Shown one piece after another: positions 1 to 9,241 of a DNA stretch of 64,000 nt. The position numbers and the translations under genes are program-made. Under the pieces are notes generated by a model. It was not told the DNA's origin and made no database searches. It worked only from the letters and a program-made list of their open reading frames with translations. Position 1 is the stretch's first letter; each line of letters begins with the position of its first letter. Source of the stretch: Thalassomonas sp. RHCl1 (GTDB taxonomy: Bacteria; Pseudomonadota; Gammaproteobacteria; Enterobacterales; Alteromonadaceae); contig NZ_CANDNZ010000008.1 in assembly GCF_947387555.1 (NCBI RefSeq), positions 186,001 through 250,000 on the forward strand, in the 5' to 3' direction.

Positions 1-817
1 GTTTTTGTTGATCATAGCTGGCTACCCCACCTAATTTTATGCCTAAGGTGAGGGCAAAACAATAGATCAGCAGATCGTTGTTTAACCTGAAAAAATATGG
101 CCGCAGCAAGCGGGTAAATAACACCAGGTTTTTACCCGAGGTAAAGAGCAACAATAACAACACAAACAGCCTGACGGGCAGCCACTGCAACATTTTTACC
201 AGCTGATCGGCTGATTGGCCAAAATGCAGGAAGCGCTGTCGTTTGACATTCCAGCTAAAATGCATTTCCAGCAATAACCGGTAGGCGATGGCGGCAAGTC
301 CTCCGCCGATGAGGAAAAAAAAGCTCACGGTAAAAAGCAGGGCGCAGTGATGTAATAGTTGGCTTTCGATGCAGGCTTTTGCCAGTCCCATAGGGGATAA
401 CTGCTGGGTATCCCGTAACAACCAGGGGGTCAGGGTTTCCCGTGCCAGGTATTTTTGTTGTGCTGTCAGGGCTTTGGCCACGCTAAGGCTGGTTTCTCCC
501 TGACTTAACGAGCCTAAGGCCAGATAAAGCAGCAAACCCTGCCATAACCAGGGCACTTCGATAAAGGCCTCAAATAACCATAAGATCACCAGTAAGGGAC
601 TCAGGGTGACCAGGATGGCGACCAAGCCGGCAATACTTTGTTGGTTTTGGCTGTTGCTGCTTTTGTTAACCTTGTCCGACAAGCGCTGGCAATAAAAACG
701 AAAATAATGCAGCGGCCGGGGATCCGAGAACCGGGTCACGATGAATTTCACCAGTAACACACTAAAAAGTAATAATACCGAAAAACTAAGGCCGGTTATT
801 TCCGGGAAATTCATCAT
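1..817 (-). CDS. CobD/CbiB-family cobalamin biosynthesis protein (3' end cut by window edge)
   Basis: I translated the minus strand from the ATG-ATG at 817/814 and found an open frame of about 272 codons running off position 1. It is a polytopic membrane protein with hydrophobic segments near residues 7-22, 68-100 and 165-185. The sequence (for example DPRPLHYFRFYC near residue 35 and GGGLAAIAYRLLLEM near residue 178) resembles the CobD/CbiB family, which attaches the aminopropanol arm during adenosylcobamide synthesis or salvage. An AGGAG-type ribosome site precedes the start. It lies directly downstream of mtnN on the same strand and is probably cotranscribed. The family call is from motif and topology only; the C-terminus is not in the window. 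Confidence 0.7.
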   Translation of the reverse strand, partial: MMNFPEITGLSFSVLLLFSVLLVKFIVTRFSDPRPLHYFRFYCQRLSDKVNKSSNSQNQQSIAGLVAILVTLSPLLVILWLFEAFIEVPWLWQGLLLYLALGSLSQGETSLSVAKALTAQQKYLARETLTPWLLRDTQQLSPMGLAKACIESQLLHHCALLFTVSFFFLIGGGLAAIAYRLLLEMHFSWNVKRQRFLHFGQSADQLVKMLQWLPVRLFVLLLLLFTSGKNLVLFTRLLRPYFFRLNNDLLIYCFALTLGIKLGGVASYDQQK

Positions 818-869
818 AGTGGCGCCGGGCTCTCCTAAGAGTTAGCCTGAATTCAGGCTTGTTTAAAGA

Positions 870-1580
870 TTAAGTTAATGTTTTATCTTTTAACGCTTCA
901 AGCATATTCATCACCATTTGCGAAGAATTGACCGAGGCGGTTTCCAGGTAGGCTTCAAAAGAAGTCGGTGATTCTTTACCGGCAATGTCCGACATCGAGC
1001 GGATCACGACAAAAGGGGTATCAAATTGTCGGCAGGTGTGGGCGATGGCCGCCCCTTCCATTTCTACCGCCGCCATTTGCGGGAAGTTGGCCCTGGCTTT
1101 GGCAATATCTTCTTCGGCAGTCATAAAGGTATCGCCGGTGGTAATTAAGCCGACCAGGGTTTGAATATCCGTTAAGGCTTCAATGCCGGTTTTTGCCGCT
1201 TCAACCAGGACAGGATGCGGGATATAAGCGGCGGGGTTTGACGGTAACTGGCCAACTTCATAACCGAAAGCCGTCAGGTTAACGTCGTGATAACGTACTT
1301 CTGAGCTGATCACGATATCGCCTACTTTCAGGGACTGGTCGAAACCGCCGGCGGAGCCGGTATTTACCACATAATCCGGTTGGAACTTATCAATTAACAA
1401 CGCGGTGGCCAGGGCGGCGGCAACTTTACCTATGCCGGACTGTACGATGACGACGTCTGTGCCGTTAAGCTGTCCCTGGAAAAACTGATAGCCAGCGTGT
1501 TCCACGGTTTGACAGTTGCTGAGTTTGGCTTTTAATATCGCGACTTCTGGCTCCATAGCGCCAATAATGCCTGCTTTCAT
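870..1580 (-). CDS. mtnN: 5'-methylthioadenosine/S-adenosylhomocysteine nucleosidase
   Basis: This enzyme cleaves adenine from methylthioadenosine and S-adenosylhomocysteine in the cytosol, feeding methionine salvage and the activated methyl cycle. The N-terminal [12 protein letters not shown] matches the family start, so I place the start at the ATG at 1580 rather than the in-frame ATG four codons upstream; a GGA lies about nine bases before it. Other family signatures are [42 protein letters not shown]-like spacing, [11 protein letters not shown] (the substrate-binding Met-Glu) and RSMSDIAG, which carries the catalytic Asp. The length (236 residues) is usual. The gene precedes the cobD-like gene in the same direction. 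Confidence 0.95.
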   Translation of the reverse strand: MKAGIIGAMEPEVAILKAKLSNCQTVEHAGYQFFQGQLNGTDVVIVQSGIGKVAAALATALLIDKFQPDYVVNTGSAGGFDQSLKVGDIVISSEVRYHDVNLTAFGYEVGQLPSNPAAYIPHPVLVEAAKTGIEALTDIQTLVGLITTGDTFMTAEEDIAKARANFPQMAAVEMEGAAIAHTCRQFDTPFVVIRSMSDIAGKESPTSFEAYLETASVNSSQMVMNMLEALKDKTLT

Positions 1581-1672
1581 TTTTAATTCCATCCGGATTA
1601 TTAAGAGGTTAGTGGCAGAATTATAACTTGGCTGGTTTGAAAAATCTGCTGATTTTCACTGCCGGGGAAAGG

Positions 1673-1716
1673 CAAAAAATTGACAGCAATCCGGCAAGCT
1701 ACATGACCGGATTGCT
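1673..1716 (-). terminator. Rho-independent terminator of the DUF2726 gene
   Basis: Inverted repeat AGCAATCCGG (1685-1694) with CCGGATTGCT (1707-1716), 12-base loop. Read on the minus strand, the hairpin lies about 20 bases past the stop at 1736 and is followed shortly by a run of six T (plus-strand A run near 1674-1679). Confidence 0.7.
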
Positions 1717-1735
1717 CAGGGGGCGTCGATTATCC

Positions 1736-2380
1736 TTAGTGGGGCAGGGCGGCCACTTGCGGCGCCGATATTTGTCCTGCATTCTGGACTTTTGCCTGGG
1801 CTGCTGCTGAGGTGATCACCCCGGTATTTTTAGGTCTGGCTTTAACCATAGGCGCAGGGATCACCCGGCCGCGCATTTTCGGCGTCGGCGCCTGGTTACC
1901 TAAGATGCGGCTGTTAATACAGGCGCGGATCTCATCCAGGCTATAACTGCCTTTAACCTTGATGCGGATATGGGGGATAGAAGCGGCTTCAAGTGCACCG
2001 CTGACAAACCAGTCTTTTTTCACTTTATAACCTTTGCCCTGGGTATCCACCAGGTCTATGGTACCGAGCAGTTTCATGCTGTCGCGGTCGCAAATAATAA
2101 AATCCAGGTATTTGTTGGCGGCATTATTGACGGCGGTCTGGCTGGCGCGGTTGGAGACGCCGTTACGGATAGAAACGATATCCGATAACTTGACCCGGTT
2201 AATTACCCGGTATTTAGGTCCCAAGGCCTTTTCCACCAGGTTCTGAAAGTTTTTTTCTGCCGGGGTGAAGATCACAGGTTTACTGTCAAAGGGAAAAGGA
2301 AAGCTATTGTCGGTTAGTCGGCTTGCTAACATGGCAACAATAACAATAAGGCTGATCATGGCTAATAGGATAAGTTCCAT
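1736..2380 (-). CDS. Membrane-anchored DUF2726 protein
   Basis: A 214-residue protein with an N-terminal transmembrane helix (ELILLAMISLIVIVAMLA) followed by a DUF2726 domain at about residues 45-165. Domain features visible are FTPAEKNFQNLVEKALG, YRVINRVKLSDIV, and the conserved core LDFIICDRDSMKLLGTIDLVD. DUF2726 shows a restriction-endonuclease-like core (the FxxCD element is typical), but no function is established for the stand-alone membrane form. The C-terminal 50 residues are Ala/Pro/Lys-rich and probably disordered. I chose the ATG at 2380 because GGAG sits six bases upstream; upstream in-frame ATGs at 2386 and 2395 lack a well-placed site. It has its own terminator. Confidence 0.75.
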   Translation of the reverse strand: MELILLAMISLIVIVAMLASRLTDNSFPFPFDSKPVIFTPAEKNFQNLVEKALGPKYRVINRVKLSDIVSIRNGVSNRASQTAVNNAANKYLDFIICDRDSMKLLGTIDLVDTQGKGYKVKKDWFVSGALEAASIPHIRIKVKGSYSLDEIRACINSRILGNQAPTPKMRGRVIPAPMVKARPKNTGVITSAAAQAKVQNAGQISAPQVAALPH

Positions 2381-2502
2381 ATACATCTCCGGCAATTCAA
2401 ATTCTTGACGCTTGCTACAGGGTCTACACTTTGTTTATGTATAAGCAGAATTTGTGCCAGAGATCTATAAAAGGGATGAATCCCAAAGCAGAAACAGGGT
2501 TT

Positions 2503-2520
2503 CAGGCCTGATCAGGCCTG
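2503..2520. repeat. Perfect palindrome CAGGCCTG-AT-CAGGCCTG
   Basis: The 18 bases are fully self-complementary, and each 8-base half is itself a palindrome. They sit six bases beyond the stop of the dUTPase gene on the minus strand. No T run follows on either strand, so this is not a standard intrinsic terminator. Confidence 0.5.
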
Positions 2521-2526
2521 TGGCCG

Positions 2527-3156
2527 CTAGCCGGGGTATTTTTGCTCAAGTGCCTGGTATAAATCTGCCTGGAAATTGTCGCTTTGACTGTTGAGGCTGT
2601 TGACCAGGGTTGCCAGCACTTCATTGTCTTCTTCGCCGTGCCATACCTTAATATAACTGCCTTCTTTGTAGCCGTGATCCTGACGGAAGAAATTAAGGGT
2701 ATTCTTGCCAACATATTGACGGAACAACTCGTCGATATCCATGTCCATCAAGCGCATGCAATCGGCAAGGGCGACAGCATCAAAGCGCTTGTCGGTGACC
2801 GCTGCCGAGGCGAGTTTTTCCAGGGCCAGTTTAAAGTCGGTTTCCGGGCTGCCTTTGATCAGTTCCTGTGCCAGCTCTGTGCTGATGTCAGCAATATCCT
2901 TGCCGGACATCAGGCGCAGGCTCAGGCCAAAATGAAAAATATCCACCAGTTCCAATTGTACCTGGGCCACATCAATTTCCTGGTGTTTCCACCATTTCCA
3001 GCCGTGGTGATCAAGCATTTCTGCACATTCCACCCAAATCGCCCGGTACCACTCATAATTATTGTCGCGCCAGGTTTCGCTGACGCGGGAATTCATCGCG
3101 TCCTGCATCGTTAACATTTGACTGATTTGGTGTTGTACCACAGTTATTTCGCTCAT
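2527..3156 (-). CDS. dUTP diphosphatase, dimeric (all-alpha) type
   Basis: This 209-residue protein belongs to the all-alpha, MazG-like dUTPase family, which hydrolyses dUTP to dUMP and pyrophosphate and keeps uracil out of DNA. It is unrelated to the trimeric Dut fold. Family features are AIWVECAEMLDHHGWKWWK (residues 40-58), where Glu residues bind Mg, then VQLELVDIFHFGLSLRL (around 65-82), the second metal-binding ExxD helix. The C-terminal part includes LFRQYVGKNTLNFFRQDHGY, typical of proteobacterial members. The ATG at 3156 starts directly with the conserved N-terminus. It stands alone, between a DUF2726 gene and the divergent sensory operon. Confidence 0.85.
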   Translation of the reverse strand: MSEITVVQHQISQMLTMQDAMNSRVSETWRDNNYEWYRAIWVECAEMLDHHGWKWWKHQEIDVAQVQLELVDIFHFGLSLRLMSGKDIADISTELAQELIKGSPETDFKLALEKLASAAVTDKRFDAVALADCMRLMDMDIDELFRQYVGKNTLNFFRQDHGYKEGSYIKVWHGEEDNEVLATLVNSLNSQSDNFQADLYQALEQKYPG

Positions 3157-3448
3157 GGGGTTCTCTATTGCTTGGCTAAGATTTTCAAGTGGCTTAGTGT
3201 GCCGCAGCTGAGCTGAGCTGACAAGGGGAAGTGAGTTTTTGACGCCATAAAACTTGTGTCCGGGGCTTATTTTTACTCACCGGGGACAGAAAGTGCCTGG
3301 CTGTCTGTTATCCGATAACTGAGTGCTATACTTAGCAATGCTATTTTTGTTAACAGTCAATTCATGGCTGAGGTTCGTTTGATATCGCTTGCTGTTGGTT
3401 TATCCATAAGTTGCTGATATCAGTAACCGGAGTTTTGCGATATTCGTG

Positions 3449-4150
3449 ATGCACAGCAAACAAGCCATTTTTCTTATTTTCACCCTAACCTTTTCCTCTG
3501 TTGTCCAGGCTGAATCCTTATTTGTTTTTCTTCCCACCCAGGTCAGGGCGAAAGTGATGCAACAGCAAATTTCACAAATATGTCCCGAGTTAGAGGTGAC
3601 GGTTTTCGGACGTGGTAAGGATTTTCGCCGACAGATCAAAAATACTCCCCCGAGCGCAGTACTTTCTCTTATGCCTATTATTGAGCGCCTGGGGTCTTTT
3701 GACCCGGTATTAAAGGGGGCGAAAAATGGTCAAACCCGGGAGAAATACGTGATTGTTTCGGTTGGTCGCCCGTTGACTATGCAGGATATTGCACAGAAGA
3801 AAATAGGGGTGGTGGATCTTTTGGGGCGTAAACCCATGGGAGAGTTTATTGCCGGTATCTTTCCGGTGGCGGTGAAACTTAAAAGGGTCACGAAAACAGA
3901 AGATTTACTGCCGCTGCTGACGTTTGGCTCGGTAGAGGCGGTGCTGGTGTCTGAAAGTCATTTCTTGCAATTAAAAGCAAAATCTAACCTGAACCTGGTG
4001 GCAAGTTCTTCCAATTTAACCATGAGCCTGGTGAACCTTGCCCTGAGCGGTGCTAACGCTAAAGAAAAACTGCTGCGTTGTGTCAGCCGTTTTGACGATA
4101 AGATAAATTCCACGCTGGGAGTAGACCAATGGCTGGCGATGTCAAAGTGA
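3449..4150 (+). CDS. Periplasmic PhnD-like/substrate-binding protein, first gene of sensory operon
   Basis: A 233-residue exported protein with an N-terminal signal peptide (hydrophobic FLIFTLTFSSVV, cleavage after VQA). The remainder has the two-lobe character of small periplasmic binding proteins such as the PhnD/SBP_bac_3 group: strands such as ESLFVFLPTQ, KYVIVSVGRPL, QKKIGVVDLLG and AVLVSESHFL. The ligand is unknown. No ABC permease or ATPase is nearby; the next genes are two more periplasmic proteins and a histidine kinase, so I infer a sensing role. The ATG at 3449 is preferred over the GTG at 3446; the nearest GGAG at 3429-3432 is rather distant. Its end overlaps the next gene by 22 bases. 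Confidence 0.55.
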   Translation: MHSKQAIFLIFTLTFSSVVQAESLFVFLPTQVRAKVMQQQISQICPELEVTVFGRGKDFRRQIKNTPPSAVLSLMPIIERLGSFDPVLKGAKNGQTREKYVIVSVGRPLTMQDIAQKKIGVVDLLGRKPMGEFIAGIFPVAVKLKRVTKTEDLLPLLTFGSVEAVLVSESHFLQLKAKSNLNLVASSSNLTMSLVNLALSGANAKEKLLRCVSRFDDKINSTLGVDQWLAMSK

Positions 4151-5136
4151 CGCTATTAAACAGCATGATATTAGAAAAAGCGGCATGGGTAAAATTACTC
4201 TTGCTGGTTTTGGTATTGGTAAATACCAAGCTGGCTTTTGCTAATACTGCCTTGGTATTACGGGCTCCGGGTAATGATTTTAGCGAAGTGGTCAGTGGTA
4301 TGTCGGATGATCTGGAAGGGGATATCAGTTTTAGCGAGTTGGTTGTTGATGCCGGGACCCGGGTTGGCGATGTCGCCAAGCAGATTAAAAAGCACCAGCC
4401 GAAAGTGATAGTGTTAATCGGCAATAGCTCAGTCAATCTTTATACCAAATACCAGCAGGCATTTCCCGACCGGGAGTTTCCTCCCAGCATTGCCCTGGCC
4501 GCTTTATTTGTCGATAAGTTTATTCCCTTTATCAAAAATGCCACGGGTATCCGCTATGAAATCCCCCTGGTGACCAGTGTGGTGAATATGCGTTTGTTGA
4601 TGAAGAAAGAAATCAAAAAAGTTGGGGTGGTATACCGCAGCTGGATGCAGGATATTTTTGATGAAAATGTCGCTTACTGCCGGGCGGAAGGCATAGAACT
4701 GGTTGGGGGAAAACTGCCCAATAAAGACCGTAATATGAACCGGAAAATAAAACACCAGTTGCAGGGATTAATCAACCAGGGGGTTGATGTTATCTGGTTG
4801 CTTAATGATAACCAGTTGATCAATCAAAAGGCGCTGAAAAAAGCCTGGCTGCCTTTGATCACCCGTTCGAAGCTGCCGGTGATCGTCGGCATAAAATCTT
4901 TGCTGGCGACTAAATTGAACCTGGGCTCCTTTGCGATAGTGCCCGATCATTATGGTCTCGGGGTACAGGCGTCATCGGTCTTACTGGAAATTATGGAAAA
5001 TAACTGGCGCATCGTTGATCAAGGCATCGAACACCCCTTATCGGTAAAACAAATCGTTAATGTCACTATTCTTAATAAAAGAAGTATTCAATATCGGAAA
5101 AGCTTATTGTCCCAGGTTGATGATGTGATCAACTAA
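4129..5136 (+). CDS. Periplasmic ABC-type substrate-binding protein (COG2984-like)
   Basis: A 335-residue exported protein. The hydrophobic signal segment KLLLLVLVLVNTKLAFA lies near residues 22-38. The mature part looks like the ABC_sub_bind/TrpX-YtfQ-type two-lobe fold: PKVIVLIGNSSVNLYTKY near residue 90, KKVGVVYRSWMQDIF near 163, and GVDVIWLLNDNQLINQKA near 220. GGGAG lies seven bases before the ATG at 4129, inside the end of the preceding gene, which supports translational coupling; an alternative ATG at 4165 lacks such a site. No transporter genes accompany it. The ligand cannot be read from the sequence. Confidence 0.6.
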   Translation: MAGDVKVTLLNSMILEKAAWVKLLLLVLVLVNTKLAFANTALVLRAPGNDFSEVVSGMSDDLEGDISFSELVVDAGTRVGDVAKQIKKHQPKVIVLIGNSSVNLYTKYQQAFPDREFPPSIALAALFVDKFIPFIKNATGIRYEIPLVTSVVNMRLLMKKEIKKVGVVYRSWMQDIFDENVAYCRAEGIELVGGKLPNKDRNMNRKIKHQLQGLINQGVDVIWLLNDNQLINQKALKKAWLPLITRSKLPVIVGIKSLLATKLNLGSFAIVPDHYGLGVQASSVLLEIMENNWRIVDQGIEHPLSVKQIVNVTILNKRSIQYRKSLLSQVDDVIN

Positions 5137-5229
5137 ATCATTTTCTCCCCGCAAGCATAACTTGTCTGTTCTTGTCTTTTTAAAGCTAAGGGTAATAATT
5201 AATACAAATAGTTGAAGGGAAATGTCTTT

Positions 5230-6297
5230 ATGGGTCTCTCAGGAGGGGTAACCGGTTTTTACCCGCGGGCGGTAAAGCTGATGCTTCTTTTATCGCTTTT
5301 TTGCTGCTTTCCCCGGGGGCTGGCCTTTGAGGCCAAACTTGCACCCGAGCTGCTGCTTGATGGGAAATTCGATGAAGACATGAGCTATGCCTGGTTAAAG
5401 GGGGCCAGGAAACCCTGGCGGCTTTGTGCGATAGTGCCTGTGCTGGATACTTCTTATTGGTTTTCCATTAATTATGGTTTAAGCAAACAGGCGCGTAAGC
5501 TGGGCATAAGCTTGAAGATCTTTCAGATAGGTGCGCTTGCCGGTGATGACAAGCAGCGGGCCTATCTGGATCTGTGCCGAAAGTCGAGCCAGGCTATTAT
5601 CCTTGGCGGGGTCTATGATCAGTCCGACAAAGGCAAGGTCTTTAATGTGCCCATCATTGCCTTGGGTTACCCGGTCAAAAATGTCTTCATTAATGCCAAT
5701 GTCATTCCCCAGGCAAGTGAAAGCGGTAAATTGCTTGCCGGCTACCTTAACCGGCAAGTAAGCGAACAGGCGGTGGATAAGTTAAAGGTCGGCCTGTTTC
5801 CCGGACCGGAAGATTCCGTGCTTGCCCAGCAATATCAACAGGGCTTTTTGGCCCAATATCAGCGGGAGAAAATAACCTTGCTCGGGATGCATTATACCCG
5901 GCATGAATATGAGGAAGTGCAGCAGGCCTTGTCACATTTTCTCAACCGTAACCTGGATCTGGATGTGCTGGTGACCTCGGGCTATGTCGCGGAAATTGCC
6001 AGTGATCTGCTTAAACGTATGTCGCTGGAGGAGGAGGTGGCTTTGCTGTCTTTAAACCTGACGGCCCAGGTTTACCGGGAAATGAAACGCGGCACCGTCA
6101 GCGGGGCCATCACCGCATCTCCGGTGCTTCAAGGTAAGCTTGCCATAGATATGGCGGTAAAGTTATTGGAAAAAAAACTTCATTATCATGAAGTCACCCC
6201 TAAACTTAAAATACTCACCCGGGATACCATAGATGATTTTGACTATATCGATGTCTTTGCCCCTTATGGTTACAAAGAAATTTTAGAAGTGAATTAA
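5230..6297 (+). CDS. TorT-like periplasmic sensor protein
   Basis: A 355-residue exported protein with a signal peptide (VKLMLLLSLFCCFPRGLAF). The mature N-terminus contains WRLCAIVPVLDTSYWFSINYG, which strongly resembles TorT, the periplasmic protein that binds TMAO and docks on the sensor kinase TorS. Further periplasmic-binding-protein features are SSQAIILGGVYD, KLKVGLFPGPEDSVLAQQYQQG and DVLVTSGYVAEIASDLL. The start is the ATG at 5230: AAGGGA lies nine bases upstream, while the in-frame TTG at 5212 has no site. It lies six bases before the histidine kinase gene, the same pairing as TorT with TorS. The ligand need not be TMAO, since no reductase is present. Confidence 0.65.
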   Translation: MGLSGGVTGFYPRAVKLMLLLSLFCCFPRGLAFEAKLAPELLLDGKFDEDMSYAWLKGARKPWRLCAIVPVLDTSYWFSINYGLSKQARKLGISLKIFQIGALAGDDKQRAYLDLCRKSSQAIILGGVYDQSDKGKVFNVPIIALGYPVKNVFINANVIPQASESGKLLAGYLNRQVSEQAVDKLKVGLFPGPEDSVLAQQYQQGFLAQYQREKITLLGMHYTRHEYEEVQQALSHFLNRNLDLDVLVTSGYVAEIASDLLKRMSLEEEVALLSLNLTAQVYREMKRGTVSGAITASPVLQGKLAIDMAVKLLEKKLHYHEVTPKLKILTRDTIDDFDYIDVFAPYGYKEILEVN

Positions 6298-6303
6298 AAC
6301 TCA

Positions 6304-7971
6304 ATGAAGCGTTTTAATATCATGTATTTAGTTGCCGTTGCCGTGATGATGCTGTTGGGCATTTCAACCAGTATATTCACTTCTGTTAAAGTCCGCGAGG
6401 CGGCCGAGCAGAGTTGGCTCAATGACGGTTTTCGCCAGGCAGAGCAGATCAGCAATATTTTTATCAGCTGGCTAGACAGGGAAAAAGAAACTTTTAAAGG
6501 CATCACGTCACTCTATTATGCGACCGGCGATATCAGCCAGGAAGAATTCGAGGCGGCAATTAAACTTATCGAACAGACCGAAGATACCATACGCACTTTA
6601 TCCATTGCTTTTGTTGTCCCCACGGCAAAAGGGGGCAGGGTGGTGGACTTAGCCGCCGGAGGCCGGGAGTTATGGCAGGCCAATTATCCTTTACCGGATA
6701 TTCCGGAAATAGACGCCACCTTGCAGCGGGCTTTTTTATCGCCGGAGAAAATGATCGTCGGCCCCATTTTTAAAGCGGGGGATGATAACTACAAGGTGAT
6801 TTTAGGTTTTGCCCTGCAAAGCGGGGTTGCCAGCGGCGTTTTATTATCGACTGTGGATATTTCCAATCTGCTTGACGGCTTGATCGATTTATATGTCCCC
6901 GGGGGGCTGAATATTTCTCTGTTGCTGGAAAACCAGGAGCTTTTATTGATGCCGCAGCTTAATCCGGTTAACCAGGGAGCAATTAAAGCGGAAAAAGTGT
7001 TGCGTATTATGGGGGTCGGCAAGGAATGGTATTTCAACTGGCAAGTGCATGACAGTTATAAAGGCGGTCCCGATATTGTCTTGGCCACGGCCATCATGTT
7101 GGGGGGCAGTATTATCACTTTGCTGTTGTCGGCGCTGACCTGGATACAGGCGTTGCAAAACGAACGTATTAGCCAAAAGGTCAACGAAAAGACCGAGCAA
7201 TTGCAAAAAACCCAAACACAATTGATACATGCCGAAAAGATGGCCGCCCTGGGGAGCCTGGTGGCCGGTGTTTCTCATGAATTAAATACTCCGATAGGCA
7301 ATAGCCTGGTGGCATCCTCTTCTTTAAAAGAACGCATGGTGAAGTTAAAGCAGGCATTTGAACTGGGAACATTAAAAAAGTCTACTCTGGAAGAGTCATT
7401 GCACCAGGCCATAGATGAAGCAGACCTTATTGAGCTGAACATATATAAGGCCACTGAGCTTATCGGCAGTTTTAAACAGGTGTCAACGGATCAAACCAGT
7501 GATCGCAAACGTAAGTTTGAATTAAAACAAGCCCTGGAAGATGTGATCAAAACCATGAGTCCTATGCTGAAACAGAATCATTTGTGTCTTGAGGCGGATA
7601 TTGAAGCGGATATTGCCATGGACAGTTATCCCGGCCCTTTGGGGCAGGTGATTGCCAATTTTGTCAATAATTCCATGGTGCATGCCTTTGAAAATACCGA
7701 AAACGGGAAAATGTCCCTCAAGGCTTACGCGCTGGGGGAGGATAAGGTGAAACTGATTTACCGGGATAATGGCTGCGGTATCGAGAAGGGCATGGTCAAC
7801 CGGATTTTTGAACCTTTTTATACGACCAAGCTGGGCAAAGGAGGCAGTGGACTGGGCCTGAATATCGTCTATAACATCATTATTAACGTGCTGGCGGGGG
7901 AGATCAGTGTCAGTAGCGAGCTGGGTAAGGGGACAACCTTTACCCTGATTTTACCCCGGGTTGCCGACTAA
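6304..7971 (+). CDS. CHASE-type membrane sensor histidine kinase
   Basis: A 555-residue inner-membrane kinase. Transmembrane helices lie at about 7-28 and 256-280. The periplasmic part between them has a CHASE-like region (FKGITSLYYATGDISQEEF near 65-82). After a short coiled coil (290-315) comes the HisKA motif VSHELNTPIG with the phospho-accepting His at about 325, then a HATPase domain with N-box NFVNNSMVHAFE, DNGCGIEKG and GGSGLGLNIVYNII. There is no receiver or phosphotransfer domain, so phosphate must go to another protein, most simply the two receiver-bearing proteins encoded convergently just downstream. It follows the TorT-like gene by six bases. Confidence 0.85.
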   Translation: MKRFNIMYLVAVAVMMLLGISTSIFTSVKVREAAEQSWLNDGFRQAEQISNIFISWLDREKETFKGITSLYYATGDISQEEFEAAIKLIEQTEDTIRTLSIAFVVPTAKGGRVVDLAAGGRELWQANYPLPDIPEIDATLQRAFLSPEKMIVGPIFKAGDDNYKVILGFALQSGVASGVLLSTVDISNLLDGLIDLYVPGGLNISLLLENQELLLMPQLNPVNQGAIKAEKVLRIMGVGKEWYFNWQVHDSYKGGPDIVLATAIMLGGSIITLLLSALTWIQALQNERISQKVNEKTEQLQKTQTQLIHAEKMAALGSLVAGVSHELNTPIGNSLVASSSLKERMVKLKQAFELGTLKKSTLEESLHQAIDEADLIELNIYKATELIGSFKQVSTDQTSDRKRKFELKQALEDVIKTMSPMLKQNHLCLEADIEADIAMDSYPGPLGQVIANFVNNSMVHAFENTENGKMSLKAYALGEDKVKLIYRDNGCGIEKGMVNRIFEPFYTTKLGKGGSGLGLNIVYNIIINVLAGEISVSSELGKGTTFTLILPRVAD

Positions 7972-8020
7972 GCCCGGCGCCACTGCTTTAGCAGCTTTGA
8001 TGTGGCTCACTTGCTGTGAA

Positions 8021-9241
8021 TCAGGAGGTTAAGGGGATGATGACCTCAAAACAAGTGCCCGCCGGAGAACTTTGACAGTTTATTTCGCCGCCAAGGGATT
8101 CGGTGACGATTTTTTTCACGATAAACAGGCCTAACCCCGACCCCCCTTCATCGGCTTTACTGGTAAAATATTTATCAAAAATGTGCTCAAGATTTTCATC
8201 CCCGATACCGCGCCCATTATCGGCCACGCTTAGGTGTAACTTGTCTGCCCGGGTACAGGCTTTGATTGTCACTTCACCGGCGGTTTTTTCTTCAAAGGCA
8301 TGGATCAAAGCATTATTAATCAGATTGATTAATACCTGGGACAAGGCTCCTGCCTGGACATTCAGGCTGATATTTTCCGGACATTCCACCTTGACCTGGT
8401 GGGACATGTGTTTTAATTTTGGCCGCAGAATATGAAGAATATCATGGAGAAAGTTAGCCAGCTCGAGCTTGCTGCTATTGGGGTTAAACTCGCCGACGAC
8501 AATTTTTTTAAAGCTGTTAATCAGCTGAATGGCATAATTGAGGTTGGACAAAACTATGTCATAGTTTTCAGCGGTGATATCGAGAAACTTGATTAACTTG
8601 GATTTGGATAATTTGTCACTCTGGATATTGGTGGATATTTCCTGGGTATTATCCGACAAGGTGCTCAGCGCCGTGGTTGAAATGCCCAGCGGCGTGGCTA
8701 ACTCATGAGTAAGCTCGCCGATAAGCTCCCCCAGGTGACTCATTTTTTCGCTTTGTGCCAGTTTTTCTTCATTGACGACAGACATTTTTTCCAGCCGGAT
8801 ATTTTGTTGGCGCATCTGGGCGATTAACTCATCCCGGATGATCATTAACCGCCTTAATTGCAGGTGGGTTTTTACCCGGGCACACAATTCTTCATGGCGT
8901 ATGGGTTTAGTAACATAATCGATTGCCCCTACCTGGAATGCCCGCAGAATATCGCTGACATCGGCTTTACCGGTAACAAAAATAATTGGAATATCCCTGA
9001 GATCTGTCAGTACTTTTATCCGCCGGCAAGTTTCAAAGCCGTCGATCCCCGGCATCATGACATCCAGCAAGATAAGGTCCGGTAAATAAACACTGGCAAT
9101 TTGAATGGCTTTTTCGCCTTCCATAGCAAAAGAGACCTCGTATCCTTCCCCCTCGAGGATATGGGTGAGTATATCGAGATTCTCTTTTTTATCATCCACT
9201 ACCAGTACTTTGCTACCAACCGTTAATCCCGGATCATTCAT
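8021..9241 (-). CDS. Response regulator-histidine kinase (REC-HisKA-HATPase), soluble
   Basis: A 406-residue cytoplasmic protein. The receiver domain (10-125) has the acidic pair VVDDK, phospho-acceptor Asp near 60 in LLDVMMPGIDGF, and the conserved Lys near 112 in TKP. A coiled coil leads to a HisKA motif GELTHELATPLG (His near 179) and a HATPase domain with NLINNALIHAFE, DNGRGIGDE and GGSGLGLFIVKKI. No membrane segment or DNA-binding domain is present. Its start overlaps the end of the upstream hybrid kinase gene by 8 bases; GAGGAG lies in the upstream gene before the GTG at 9244 and ATG at 9241, so the start is uncertain by one codon. It is translationally coupled to its partner. Confidence 0.85.
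   Translation of the reverse strand: MNDPGLTVGSKVLVVDDKKENLDILTHILEGEGYEVSFAMEGEKAIQIASVYLPDLILLDVMMPGIDGFETCRRIKVLTDLRDIPIIFVTGKADVSDILRAFQVGAIDYVTKPIRHEELCARVKTHLQLRRLMIIRDELIAQMRQQNIRLEKMSVVNEEKLAQSEKMSHLGELIGELTHELATPLGISTTALSTLSDNTQEISTNIQSDKLSKSKLIKFLDITAENYDIVLSNLNYAIQLINSFKKIVVGEFNPNSSKLELANFLHDILHILRPKLKHMSHQVKVECPENISLNVQAGALSQVLINLINNALIHAFEEKTAGEVTIKACTRADKLHLSVADNGRGIGDENLEHIFDKYFTSKADEGGSGLGLFIVKKIVTESLGGEINCQSSPAGTCFEVIIPLTS

Noticed and set aside
2503-2520. Intrinsic terminator of the dUTPase gene
   Set aside because: The palindrome is strong, but no T run follows on the minus strand.
3449-6297. ABC uptake operon
   Set aside because: Three binding-type proteins are present, but no permease or ATPase gene; the next gene is a histidine kinase.
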